Source: Methylocaldum szegediense (GTDB lineage: Bacteria > Pseudomonadota > Gammaproteobacteria > Methylococcales > Methylococcaceae). From it: DNA of 64,000 nt. A program made the position numbers and the translations under genes. Below are positions 30,741 through 38,678 of the stretch, piece by piece; position 1 is the first letter of the stretch, and each line of letters starts with the position of its first letter. The stretch covers positions 1,364,001-1,428,000 of the forward strand of contig NZ_OX458333.1 in the NCBI RefSeq assembly GCF_949769195.1, in the 5' to 3' direction. A model generated the notes under the pieces. The model was not told where the DNA came from. It did not search any database and saw only the letters and a list, made by a program, of their open reading frames with translations.

Positions 30741-30895
30741 ATGGCCGATAAACCGGCGAATTCCTTGCTTTAGGGAAATGAAAGATGTCAAAATTCCGCT
30801 CGTTTTCAAGAATAGCAAGCTGTTCCGCCCACGGCTGCCTCCGTTATTATGCGGGGACGGCAACCGCTATTTTTACTCTTTCCGGGGAGAGATCT

Positions 30896-31291
30896 ATGAA
30901 TTTTCGAACTTTTGGCGCAGCCGGCCTGATCTGGCTTGTTGGGGCCATGGGAACCACTGCTTTCGGGGAAATCCAGTTGAAAGACAACAGCGAGATCGTG
31001 GGTACGTGGCGCCTCGAGTCGGTAGCTCCTGCACTCGATAAACCCAAGATCGAGGAGAACAGAATCTGGGAATTCAAACCTGACGGTACTATCGTCACTT
31101 CGGGCTACAACCGGCATTTCAAAACGCATGACCGGCACGAATGGTCATATAGGATCGTGGACGGCAAGATTGTCGCGGACGATCCCGGGCGGCCGGGAAA
31201 AACCATTGATTATGTTGTCTATGAAAAGACACCCGATCAAATGATCCTGAAAGGCGGTATCGAAGGGTTTTATTTCTTCAAAAAACAATAA
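30896..31291 (+). CDS. Secreted lipocalin-like small protein
   Basis: The 131-residue protein has an N-terminal signal peptide (hydrophobic GAAGLIWLVGAMGTTAFG, probable cleavage near residue 22). The body includes IVGTWRLESV, WEFKPDGTIVTSG, WSYRIVDGKIVAD and GGIEGFYFFKK. A G-T-W start followed by repeated short beta strands is reminiscent of lipocalin-like (DUF4488/lipocalin_5-type) barrels, but no specific family can be claimed. GGGGAGAG precedes ATG 30896. It is followed closely by two small membrane protein genes and may form an operon with them. Confidence 0.65.
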   Translation: MNFRTFGAAGLIWLVGAMGTTAFGEIQLKDNSEIVGTWRLESVAPALDKPKIEENRIWEFKPDGTIVTSGYNRHFKTHDRHEWSYRIVDGKIVADDPGRPGKTIDYVVYEKTPDQMILKGGIEGFYFFKKQ

Positions 31292-31305
31292 TGGGGAAAC
31301 CGGAT

Positions 31306-31734
31306 ATGAATAACTTCATTCAGTTCAGCAAAGTCGATCGAACCATGTGGCTGGGTATTCTCGGATTCAGCGCTATTTTCATCGTGCTGATGTCCGTGTT
31401 CACCACCACATCGCCTTTTTACTATGCAAAGCGTGTTATCATCTCGATTTTGATCATGTTTATCCCGGGGTACTCGATCACCAAGCTGTTTTTCGACCAC
31501 TTGGAGTTCACCGAGTACAAGGCTCTGGATAAGTTCCTGGTCTCTTTCTTCTTTTCCATAGCCACGGTACAGACCTTGTACTTCATTGCGACCTATATTC
31601 GAACTTACGCCATGAACGTGGACGAAGACGTCATCAGCAGCAATTCAATCGCGATTACCATCGCCACTTTGGTTACCGCGGCGGCCTTCGGGGTCAAGTT
31701 TTATCTGAACAAGAAGAAAGCGGCCACGTCTTGA
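31306..31734 (+). CDS. Small four-helix membrane protein, unknown function
   Basis: The 142-residue protein has four hydrophobic helices (starting at LGILGFSAIFIVLMSVF) and a basic C-terminus (NKKKAATS). The second helix region, RVIISILIMFIPGYSITKLFF, slightly recalls DUF1616-type proteins, but I cannot assign it. ATG 31306 is preferred since GGGGA lies ahead of it; an upstream ATG at 31291 overlaps the previous stop. It lies between the secreted protein and the DUF2970 gene, all on the same strand. Confidence 0.6.
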   Translation: MNNFIQFSKVDRTMWLGILGFSAIFIVLMSVFTTTSPFYYAKRVIISILIMFIPGYSITKLFFDHLEFTEYKALDKFLVSFFFSIATVQTLYFIATYIRTYAMNVDEDVISSNSIAITIATLVTAAAFGVKFYLNKKKAATS

Positions 31735-31765
31735 ACATTTGTCCAGCACCTTGTCGACAGCAGCT

Positions 31766-31987
31766 ATGAGTTCCGGTGAACCAGATCCCAATAAACCTAG
31801 TGTGTTCCAAGTGATCGCCAGTGTGATCGCGGCCGCTTTTGGCGTCCAAAGCTCGGCCAATCGGGAGCGCGATTTCGCAGCCGGTTCGGCCAAGTCTTAC
31901 ATCATTGGTGGCGTCATTTTTACAGTACTGTTCGTGGCGGCCATCATTTTCATAGTCAACATGGTAATCAAGTCCGCCGGGACCTAG
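31766..31987 (+). CDS. DUF2970 family small membrane protein
   Basis: The 73-residue protein has the DUF2970 pattern: VFQVIASVIAAAFGVQSSANRERDFA, then a single hydrophobic helix (IIGGVIFTVLFVAAIIFIVN). Such proteins are widespread in beta- and gammaproteobacteria with no known role. ATG 31766 is chosen; a TTG at 31739 would add nine residues. It is the last of three genes before a strong terminator. Confidence 0.7.
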   Translation: MSSGEPDPNKPSVFQVIASVIAAAFGVQSSANRERDFAAGSAKSYIIGGVIFTVLFVAAIIFIVNMVIKSAGT

Positions 31988-32302
31988 CAACGCGGTAGGC
32001 ACACACCGTCATGAACCCCGTGTGATGAATCGGTCCACGGGGTTTTTTATGGTTTACGCCGGGAAGAGGTCTACTCGTAAAGAGGACTATCCGCAAAACA
32101 GACCAGCACCACAAACGCCCCCTGCGTAAGTCCAATCGTTTACGGACGGCGGAATGGTCTGCTCGTCGAAGCAATCGGTTGACGGACCCAGTAGCCCATG
32201 ATTATTCTTTTCTGATACGCTCTGCCGCTTTTGTTTGTCCGCTCAACCCGCGTTCGGTGAAGCGGCCCGGCAGGCATTCCGAAGGACCGGACGGAGGCAA
32301 GG
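31988..32302. other. Intergenic region with terminator and weak promoter
   Basis: This 315-base gap holds the terminator at 32014-32048. It also has a possible promoter before the FAD-Rieske gene: TTGACG at 32179-32184 and TATTCT at 32203-32208, with an 18-base spacer. Nothing else is evident. Confidence 0.4.
32014..32048 (+). terminator. Intrinsic terminator after the DUF2970 gene
   Basis: CCCCGTG (32016-32022) pairs with CACGGGG (32036-32042), extended by AA/TT, and is followed by a run of six T (32043-32048). It ends the three-gene unit that starts at 30896. Confidence 0.85.
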
Positions 32303-33817
32303 ATGGCCGATATTCCCACTCAGCATGTTTCGTACTGGATCGATTCCACGCCGGAAACCGGCTATTCGGCGCTTCTGGGCGATCTTGAGGTCGATGTCGC
32401 CGTTGTCGGTGCCGGCATCGTCGGCCTCACAACCGCGTTACTGCTCAAGCGGGCCGGGCGCAGCGTGGCGGTGCTTGAATCGCGGAAAATCGTCGACCAA
32501 GTCACCGGTCGAACCACCGCTAAACTCACTTCGCTCCACGGCCTCATCTATACGCATCTGATCAAATATTTCGGTGAAGCCGGTGCTCGCGCTTACGCGG
32601 AGTCGAATCAGGCCGCGATCGAGATCGTCGACACGATACGGACGCAGCTTCACTGCGAATGCGATTTCGAACGCCTTCCGGCGTACACAGTTACGGAATC
32701 CAAGGAGTGGGTGCCAGCACTGGAGACCGAGGCGGAAACGGCTGCAAAGCTAGGGTTGCCGGTCGATTTCGTCACCGAAACCAGCTTGCCGTTTCCTGTC
32801 GTCGGCGCGGTACGCTTCGACCATCAGGCGCGCTTCCACCCGCGCAAGTATCTGCTGTCGGTTGCGGAGGCCGTAAACGGCGACGGCTGTGGGGTTTACG
32901 AGAACACCCGGGTACTGGACGTCGAAGAGGGCACCCCTTGTCGCGTTCTGACCGATAGAGGGAAAGTCACCGCGCGCGACGTGGTCATCGCAACCAACAT
33001 CCCGATCTTGGACAAAGGCGCGTTTTTCGCCAAGGTGTTTCCAAGACAGCATGTCGTCCTCGGCATTCGGGTCGCTCCGGAACAAGTCCCCGACGGCATG
33101 TTTCTGTCGGTAGGGGAGCCGCGATATTCGGTTCGCGTTCATCCGACCGCTGAAGGACCGCTGTTGATCGTTTCGGGGCAGGGCTACCGGACCGGTCACG
33201 CGGATACCGCACAGAAGTCGAGGGAGCTTCGGTGGTTCGTCCAAAACCGGTTTCGAGTCACGTCCGTCAACTACGAATGGATCAATCAAGACTACGATTC
33301 GGCCGACCGTGTTCCTTATATCGGCCGGCTCACACCCGGCTCGAGCCATCTTTACACGGCGACAGGGTTCAATGCCTGGGGCTTGTCGAATGGCACTGTG
33401 GCCGCAACGATCATTTCCGACCAGATCATCGGCAACCACAATCGCTGGGCAGATCTATACCGGGCCGCGCGCGTGAACGTCAAAGCGTCAGGCAGAAGGT
33501 TGCTCAAGGAAAACGCCCAAGTCGCCGAAATGTGGCTGAAGGACAAGTTGACGTCCGACTACAGAAAAACCGTGGAGACCATACCCCCGGGAGAGGGCGA
33601 GACCGTCGATCTCCATGGCAAGAAAAGCGCCGTATATCGGGACGAAGATGGCCGAGTGCACGCCGTATCTGCCGTCTGTACGCATCTGGGTTGTACCCTC
33701 CGCTGGAACAGGGTGGATAAGTCCTGGGATTGCCCCTGCCATGGCTCGCGTTTCGATACCGAAGGAGTGGTGATATCTGGCCCCGCGAGAAAGAATCTGG
33801 AACCCGAATCATGGTGA
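32303..33817 (+). CDS. FAD-dependent oxidoreductase with C-terminal Rieske [2Fe-2S] domain
   Basis: The 504-residue protein has a DAO-type FAD domain (VAVVGAGIVGLTTALLLKRAG, about residues 32-52; late TATGFNAWGLSNG). It ends with a Rieske domain carrying CTHLGC and CPCHGS (about 465-487), which bind the [2Fe-2S] cluster through two Cys and two His. This two-domain layout occurs in YhfW-like oxidoreductases. It may oxidise an amino-acid-like substrate and pass electrons to the cluster, but the substrate is unknown. It stands alone between a terminator and a convergent transporter gene. Confidence 0.88.
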   Translation: MADIPTQHVSYWIDSTPETGYSALLGDLEVDVAVVGAGIVGLTTALLLKRAGRSVAVLESRKIVDQVTGRTTAKLTSLHGLIYTHLIKYFGEAGARAYAESNQAAIEIVDTIRTQLHCECDFERLPAYTVTESKEWVPALETEAETAAKLGLPVDFVTETSLPFPVVGAVRFDHQARFHPRKYLLSVAEAVNGDGCGVYENTRVLDVEEGTPCRVLTDRGKVTARDVVIATNIPILDKGAFFAKVFPRQHVVLGIRVAPEQVPDGMFLSVGEPRYSVRVHPTAEGPLLIVSGQGYRTGHADTAQKSRELRWFVQNRFRVTSVNYEWINQDYDSADRVPYIGRLTPGSSHLYTATGFNAWGLSNGTVAATIISDQIIGNHNRWADLYRAARVNVKASGRRLLKENAQVAEMWLKDKLTSDYRKTVETIPPGEGETVDLHGKKSAVYRDEDGRVHAVSAVCTHLGCTLRWNRVDKSWDCPCHGSRFDTEGVVISGPARKNLEPESW

Positions 33818-33821
33818 TCGA

Positions 33822-35483
33822 TTAATTGCGCTCGAATTCAGCCGCGGTGGCAGACTCTAGTTTGGGTCCCGCCAGAAGAGTGCGCTTGACGAACAGGATA
33901 GCCCCCATCGGCATCGCCAGCCCGACGATAGTGACAGTGATGAACAGCGCGCCGAGTTGGGTGTAATCGGCGGGAACCTGAACTGCTCCGGTGCTCGGAT
34001 CGATAACTTCGCGTGTAACGGTGAACACTTGATTGAGGTACTTGGTGCCCAATTGCGAGAGAGATAGCGCGAGGTTGGTAAAAGCGGCCATGACGGCGAA
34101 ATAGGTAGCCTTGAGTCTTTCCGGTGCCGAGTTGGCGATCCATGCCAACATTGGGATCATAGCAATCTGGCCCAGGGGTGACTCGAGCGCGGTGTCGATA
34201 AGCGCGATGAACCGGGCATCGACGACTCCGCCGGTATGAGCGGCGGTCCAATGGTGGAACCCGTAGAACATCGCGATGTTCGGCAAAAACAGGACGGCGC
34301 CGGCGATAGTCAGGACAGCGATGATATAGGTGATCGAGCGTTCCGCCATGAACCGACGGAAGATGAACATGCCGGCCAGCGTCAAGATGCTAGCGATCAG
34401 CGAGAGTTCCGAAAGGAATTGCTGATCGAAGCCCAGTTCATCGATCATCCACCAGGTCGAGCCGGCACCCGTCGTCGGGATCGCGCGGAAGGCGAAGATC
34501 ACGATTGCCGTGGCGTAGAGCTCGCGTCGGGCGCGATCCGGTAGATCTTTGGTCAATTGCCACATCAGGAATACCACGATCGCGAGCGAGCCAGCGAACA
34601 CGATTTCCTCGTTCATCGGCACCGCGGCGAGCCCCATGCTGGCTGAGAACAGGACGAAAGCCAGGCTGCCGCCCAGAATCCACCAATTAGGCGACGGCAA
34701 TTCGTCCATAGATCGCCCCAAGAAACGTTCAATCTGGTCCATCTCGAAGCCTTGGGCGGCGAGCCGCTGCGCGTCGCGCCAACGCAATACGGCTGCAAGG
34801 GCCACACCGAGAACGGAAACGGCCGGAATGATCAGGGCAAGTCGGTAGATCTGAAGATAGACCGCGGCTTTCTCCGGTTCGGCGAGCTTCTCGACGCCGC
34901 TGAAAAGATACACATTAACTGCCGCTACCAACACGCTGCCGCCGATGATTGCGACGCGGCCCAGGGTCTGCATCGTGGTGTGAGCTAGGCGAAGCTGTTC
35001 CTCTCCGACCGGGCGGCCGTTCTCGTCCACGCGCGGAACGGCCTCGACGGTCATGGCGTCCGCCACCGTATCCTGCAACACATAACCGATCGGCGCCAGC
35101 AAGGAGGAAAGGACATACCAGGTTTCGATCGGCAGCAACTCGCGCATCGCTTCCGGGTTGGCGAGCAGGCCAATCATGATCAAGAGGCTGGCGGCAATCA
35201 GTCCGGCACCGAGCATGATGAGACCGGACTTGTGGCGCCAGATCAGGTCGACCAGATGCCCGAGCGGCATCTTCAAGGTCCACGGGAGCATCATCCAAAA
35301 GCTCAAGGAAGCCAGAAACTCCGCCGAGAGACCCAGATATTCCTTGACGAAAAAAGTGCCGACGATACCGGTCAGTCCCGAGATACCGGCCGCCATGTAT
35401 ACCATGAGAGGCGGAAGATAGCTCAGCCGCATCTGGCGGCCGAGATCGAAAACATTGCGATCGAGCCACTCTCTCCAATGCAT
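33822..35483 (-). CDS. BT1/MFS-type transporter (folate-biopterin transporter family)
   Basis: The 553-residue protein has about twelve membrane helices. The N-terminal region reads YLPPLMVYMAAGISGLTGIVG, then FWMMLPWTLKMPLGHLVDL, close to the BT1 family signature around helix 2. A cytoplasmic central stretch (LAAQGFEMDQIERFLG) separates the two halves. BT1 proteins carry folates, pterins or other organic solutes; no substrate can be fixed here. It is convergent with the FAD-Rieske gene, four bases apart. Confidence 0.75.
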   Translation of the reverse strand: MHWREWLDRNVFDLGRQMRLSYLPPLMVYMAAGISGLTGIVGTFFVKEYLGLSAEFLASLSFWMMLPWTLKMPLGHLVDLIWRHKSGLIMLGAGLIAASLLIMIGLLANPEAMRELLPIETWYVLSSLLAPIGYVLQDTVADAMTVEAVPRVDENGRPVGEEQLRLAHTTMQTLGRVAIIGGSVLVAAVNVYLFSGVEKLAEPEKAAVYLQIYRLALIIPAVSVLGVALAAVLRWRDAQRLAAQGFEMDQIERFLGRSMDELPSPNWWILGGSLAFVLFSASMGLAAVPMNEEIVFAGSLAIVVFLMWQLTKDLPDRARRELYATAIVIFAFRAIPTTGAGSTWWMIDELGFDQQFLSELSLIASILTLAGMFIFRRFMAERSITYIIAVLTIAGAVLFLPNIAMFYGFHHWTAAHTGGVVDARFIALIDTALESPLGQIAMIPMLAWIANSAPERLKATYFAVMAAFTNLALSLSQLGTKYLNQVFTVTREVIDPSTGAVQVPADYTQLGALFITVTIVGLAMPMGAILFVKRTLLAGPKLESATAAEFERN

Positions 35484-35686
35484 GGGAATCTCTCTGTAGT
35501 CGAATTTATAGCGCGATTGTAGAACAAGCGATGAAGCGCTCGGAGTTTTTCCGCGCGATTGTGTCCGTCAGGGATATCGAAAATGTTCGACATGCCCGTG
35601 AATCATGTCCTAGGCACTCTCTTTTCAGCCGCCGCGGTTTACCTGCCCTCGCGATTTTGGTAGAACCGGCGGGTCCGGCTCGGACT

Positions 35687-35710
35687 CGGCGCGTTTGGCT
35701 TCGCGCCGAC
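35687..35710 (+). promoter_or_regulatory. Leader hairpin before the exported methyltransferase gene
   Basis: TCGGCGCG (35687-35694) and CGCGCCGA (35703-35710) form an 8-bp stem with an 8-base loop, 43 bases before the ATG. It may be a leader structure or operator; there is no T tract. Confidence 0.3.
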
Positions 35711-35753
35711 GGAAAGTAAAGTATCAAAGAATCGCTGACAAACGGAGACCAGC

Positions 35754-36596
35754 ATGAAATTGCATTCTTTGCTGCAGGTATTCACGATGATTTTGTTGGG
35801 TGTGCTGATCAGCGGACTCGTCCCGAAGCCAGCCGTCGCCGGGAACACCACACTTGATCAAGCGCTGGACCTGGCCCTTCAAGGCGATCATCGTGATCCC
35901 GGAAATCGTGAGCGGGACAAATACCGGCACCCCAAGGAAACCCTGCAATTTTTCGGACTGCGGCCGGATATGACGGTTGTCGAAATCTCGCCAGGCCGCG
36001 GCTGGTATACGGAGATTCTGGCCCCCGTCCTCCGCGCCCAGGGAAAACTCTATGCGGTCGGCTTCGGTCCTGCCCGGCCGGGTATGCCCGACTATGCCAT
36101 CAAAATTCAGGAAGCCTTCGAATCCAAACTCAAGGCACGCCCCGACATCTATGACCAGGTCGTGCTGACGTCCATGCAGAATCCGAAAGAGGCCGATTTT
36201 GCACCGCCTGGCACGGCAGACCTGGTGTTGACTTTCCGGAACGTGCACAACTGGATCGCGGACGGGACGGCGGACGATATGTTCAAAGCTATGTACCGAG
36301 CCTTGAAACCGGGCGGCACGCTAGGAGTGGTCGAACATCGGGCGAAACCGGGCACGTCGCTCGAGGAGATGAAGAAAACCGGCTACGTGACCGAGGATTA
36401 CGTCATCGCTTTGGCGGAAAAAGCAGGGTTTAAGCTGGTCGACAAGTCCGAAAGCAACGCTAATCCAAAAGACACCAAGGACCATCCAGAAGGCGTGTGG
36501 ACGCTGCCCCCAAGCTTGCGCCTTGGCGAAAAGGATCGGCAACGCTATCTCGACATCGGGGAAAGCGACCGGATGACCCTGAAGTTCAGCAAATAA
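35754..36596 (+). CDS. Exported class I SAM-dependent methyltransferase-like protein (COG4798 type)
   Basis: The 280-residue protein has a signal peptide (MILLGVLISGLVPKPAVAG, probable cleavage near residue 29). It then has a Rossmann-type methyltransferase region: MTVVEISPGRGWYTEILAPV as motif I and DLVLTFRNVHNW as motif IV. A C-terminal part follows with VTEDYVIALAEKAGFKLV. The family is usually annotated as predicted methyltransferase. An export signal on an AdoMet enzyme is odd, since the periplasm is not known to contain AdoMet. It could bind a different ligand. Confidence 0.75.
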   Translation: MKLHSLLQVFTMILLGVLISGLVPKPAVAGNTTLDQALDLALQGDHRDPGNRERDKYRHPKETLQFFGLRPDMTVVEISPGRGWYTEILAPVLRAQGKLYAVGFGPARPGMPDYAIKIQEAFESKLKARPDIYDQVVLTSMQNPKEADFAPPGTADLVLTFRNVHNWIADGTADDMFKAMYRALKPGGTLGVVEHRAKPGTSLEEMKKTGYVTEDYVIALAEKAGFKLVDKSESNANPKDTKDHPEGVWTLPPSLRLGEKDRQRYLDIGESDRMTLKFSK

Positions 36597-36625
36597 GCGC
36601 CGGCGTGACACCTCCGAACCTGGCG

Positions 36626-36790
36626 CTAACCTCGCCGGGCGTGGTTATTCCCCTGCTTGAGTTGAAGCCAGCGTGCGATGAGCAACGCGGTCAATATCAG
36701 CCAACCGTAAGGGTAGGGAATGGCCCCGATGAAAAACGCCACGAGAACAGCTACGAGGATTGCTCCGAGCGTCAGAAGGTACATATCCAT
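36626..36790 (-). CDS. 54-residue single- or double-pass membrane protein
   Basis: The frame from ATG 36790 encodes a 54-residue protein with hydrophobic segments LLTLGAILVAVLVAFFIGA and YGWLILTALLIARWL separated by IPYPYG, and a polar basic tail. CGGAG lies about nine bases before the ATG. The clear membrane-protein composition and the Shine-Dalgarno site support a real gene. I recognise no family. Confidence 0.55.
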   Translation of the reverse strand: MDMYLLTLGAILVAVLVAFFIGAIPYPYGWLILTALLIARWLQLKQGNNHARRG

Positions 36791-37006
36791 AGCGGCAATC
36801 TCCGAGTGTCGGGAAATGGTCTATTTTAGACCGCGCCGAATATAGCCGAGTCAGCCGCTCGATGAAAACGACGAAGACGGGAGCAATTGGGCGTCGACCC
36901 GAGCTACATGGAGAAATCGGAAATCCTTTCCCGACCGTAATGTGCAAATGCGTCAGTCAGCGATGGCCGAGCGATAGCACCTCGTCCTTTCGGCGGAAAA
37001 CGGAAA

Positions 37007-37738
37007 TCAAAAGGACTCCTTGAAGGGACGCAGGTCCAGTTCGTAGGTCCAGGCGCTTCGGTGCTGGTTGTGCAAGGCCCAATACGTGTCGGCGATGGCG
37101 TCGAGATCAAGTAGCCCATCGTCGCCTTTCTGAGCAACGAATTCTGGAAAGGCATTGCGAGCGCGGTCGCCATCGATGACGCCGTCGATGACGACATGTA
37201 CGACGTGGATGCCCAGCGGCCCGAACTCCCGAGCCATGCCTTGAGCCAATGCGCGCAGCGCACTCTTCGCGGCCGCGAAAGCCGTGAACGGCGGGCGGGC
37301 GCGCAAGGAAGCGCTGGCGCCCGTGAAGAACAAAGTCCCGTGCCCTTGATTCACCATTAACCGCGCAGCCTCGCGGCCAACCAAGAAGCCGGCGTAAGCG
37401 TTCTGCAACCAAAGTTCCCTGAACATATCGCCGCTGGTTTCGAGCAGCGGTGCCCGTCGATTGCTGTCCACGGTGCAGGCGACGATATCCAGCTCGCCGG
37501 GATCGCGCGAAACCGTTTCGAACAACGATATGACCTCGCTTTCGACGGTCGCGTCGGCCGCAAAAGGAATCGCCCGGCCGCCAGCCGCTCGGATTTCCGA
37601 AGCGACGCGCTCCAATTTCTCGGCGGTACGGCCAGCAACGTAGACCGTGAGTCCCTCGCGCGCGAAGCGGCGGGCGAGGGCGGCCCCCAACCCTTTGCTG
37701 GGTCCAACCCCGATGACGACAGCTTTACGCTCGTTCAT
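37007..37738 (-). CDS. SDR-family oxidoreductase with Phe in place of the catalytic Tyr
   Basis: The 243-residue protein has the SDR cofactor motif VIGVGPSKGLGAALA (Gly-rich, near residue 10), a Ser region FFTGASASLRA and the active-site region PPFTAFAAAKSALRAL. In the latter the usual Tyr of YxxxK is Phe while the Lys is kept. A related SDR subgroup with F-A-x-A-K is known to me, so this may be a family trait, but classical SDR chemistry should be impaired. It starts 22 bases after the DUF938 gene on the same strand and is likely in the same transcript, below a candidate sigma-54 promoter. Confidence 0.8.
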   Translation of the reverse strand: MNERKAVVIGVGPSKGLGAALARRFAREGLTVYVAGRTAEKLERVASEIRAAGGRAIPFAADATVESEVISLFETVSRDPGELDIVACTVDSNRRAPLLETSGDMFRELWLQNAYAGFLVGREAARLMVNQGHGTLFFTGASASLRARPPFTAFAAAKSALRALAQGMAREFGPLGIHVVHVVIDGVIDGDRARNAFPEFVAQKGDDGLLDLDAIADTYWALHNQHRSAWTYELDLRPFKESF

Positions 37739-37760
37739 GTCACGGTGCTCGCCACATCGG

Positions 37761-38417
37761 TCAAGCGCGGGTGAAAATTAGGCCGAAATTGTTGGCCGGC
37801 ATGTTGATCTTTTCGCTCAAACCGAGCGCATTGGACCGTGCCGCTTTTTCCAGGTCGGCGATATCCTTCAGGCCCCACTCGGGAACCCCGGCCGATTGGA
37901 TCATCCGGTCGAACTCCTGGTTCGATTCGGTGGTGTATCGGCCGTGGTCTTTGAACGGACCGTAGATGAACAGAAAACCGTCCTTATTCAGCAATTGCGA
38001 GGCGCATTTCATCATGCCGTCGGCGACCGAAATCGGGGCCACTTGGAAGATATTGATTACGAAAATCACGTCGTAGCGTCTGTCTTCCGGATTAGGCCAG
38101 GTCTCGTCGCGCGTCAAATCGAGCTGACTCGGCCGTGCGACGTTCTGTACACGGTTTTCCCAAGTAATGCGCATGATGTTTTCCAAGGCATGCTCGTTCA
38201 AGTCCGTGGGATGAAAGGTCAAATGCGGGAAATGAGGCGCGAAATAATTGATGTGCATGCCACTCCCGCTGGCAAATTCCAGGACGTTGCCCGGCATCCC
38301 CGGAAATTTTTGCTTGAAGACCTCCAGGATCGGATCTCGGTTGCGATGCCCTGCCCAGGAGACATACGGACTTAGGGGATGCGGATCGAGCGGCGGCCGT
38401 TCTTCAAACTCAAACAT
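37761..38417 (-). CDS. DUF938 SAM-methyltransferase-like protein
   Basis: The 218-residue protein fits DUF938 (UPF0585): the N-terminal PLSPYVSWAGHRNRDPIL, motif I NVLEFASGSGMHINYFA, then PTDLNEHALENI and FLFIYGPFKDHGRYT. The fold is that of an AdoMet methyltransferase; the substrate is unknown. ATG 38417 is chosen because AGAGGA stands eight bases ahead and the family starts there. It is divergent from the sigma-54 activator gene and about 80 bases below a candidate -24/-12 promoter. Confidence 0.85.
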   Translation of the reverse strand: MFEFEERPPLDPHPLSPYVSWAGHRNRDPILEVFKQKFPGMPGNVLEFASGSGMHINYFAPHFPHLTFHPTDLNEHALENIMRITWENRVQNVARPSQLDLTRDETWPNPEDRRYDVIFVINIFQVAPISVADGMMKCASQLLNKDGFLFIYGPFKDHGRYTTESNQEFDRMIQSAGVPEWGLKDIADLEKAARSNALGLSEKINMPANNFGLIFTRA

Positions 38418-38497
38418 CTGCAGATCCTCTGGAATAGTTGTTTTTGTAATGTGCGAATCGGGGTAATCGGTATCCGAAAGCTGGACGCATATCATTA

Positions 38498-38513
38498 TGC
38501 AGTTTATGTGCCA
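38498..38513 (-). promoter_or_regulatory. Candidate sigma-54 promoter for DUF938-SDR
   Basis: On the minus strand this reads TGGCACATAAACTGCA. It matches the -24/-12 consensus TGGCACG-N4-TTGCW with GG and GC correctly spaced; the main deviation is C for the first T of TTGC. Transcription would start near 38487, about 70 bases before DUF938. It lies in the divergent gap beside the sigma-54 activator. Confidence 0.55.
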
Positions 38514-38575
38514 GCTTTTGTTCTGAAAAAAATTAAAAACATTCAGTCATTTAGAGATAATTTGCCGGTTCTTTC

Positions 38576-38612
38576 TGAAATGTCCTCTGAAATCCGGCTT
38601 CAAGTAGTGAAA
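38576..38612 (-). promoter_or_regulatory. TTTCA repeats upstream of the DUF938 sigma-54 promoter
   Basis: Read on the minus strand, TTTCA occurs three times (+ strand 38608-38612, 38588-38592, 38576-38580), spaced 20 and 12 bases and lying about 65-97 bases above the -24 element. This is where an enhancer for a sigma-54 activator is expected. The motif is short and the region AT-rich, so chance is possible. Confidence 0.35.
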
Positions 38613-38678
38613 TTTTATTTCTTTACTCAAGAATTCGGGTTAGGCTAATGAGCCCATGACGTAGCAGATGTGCCGCTT

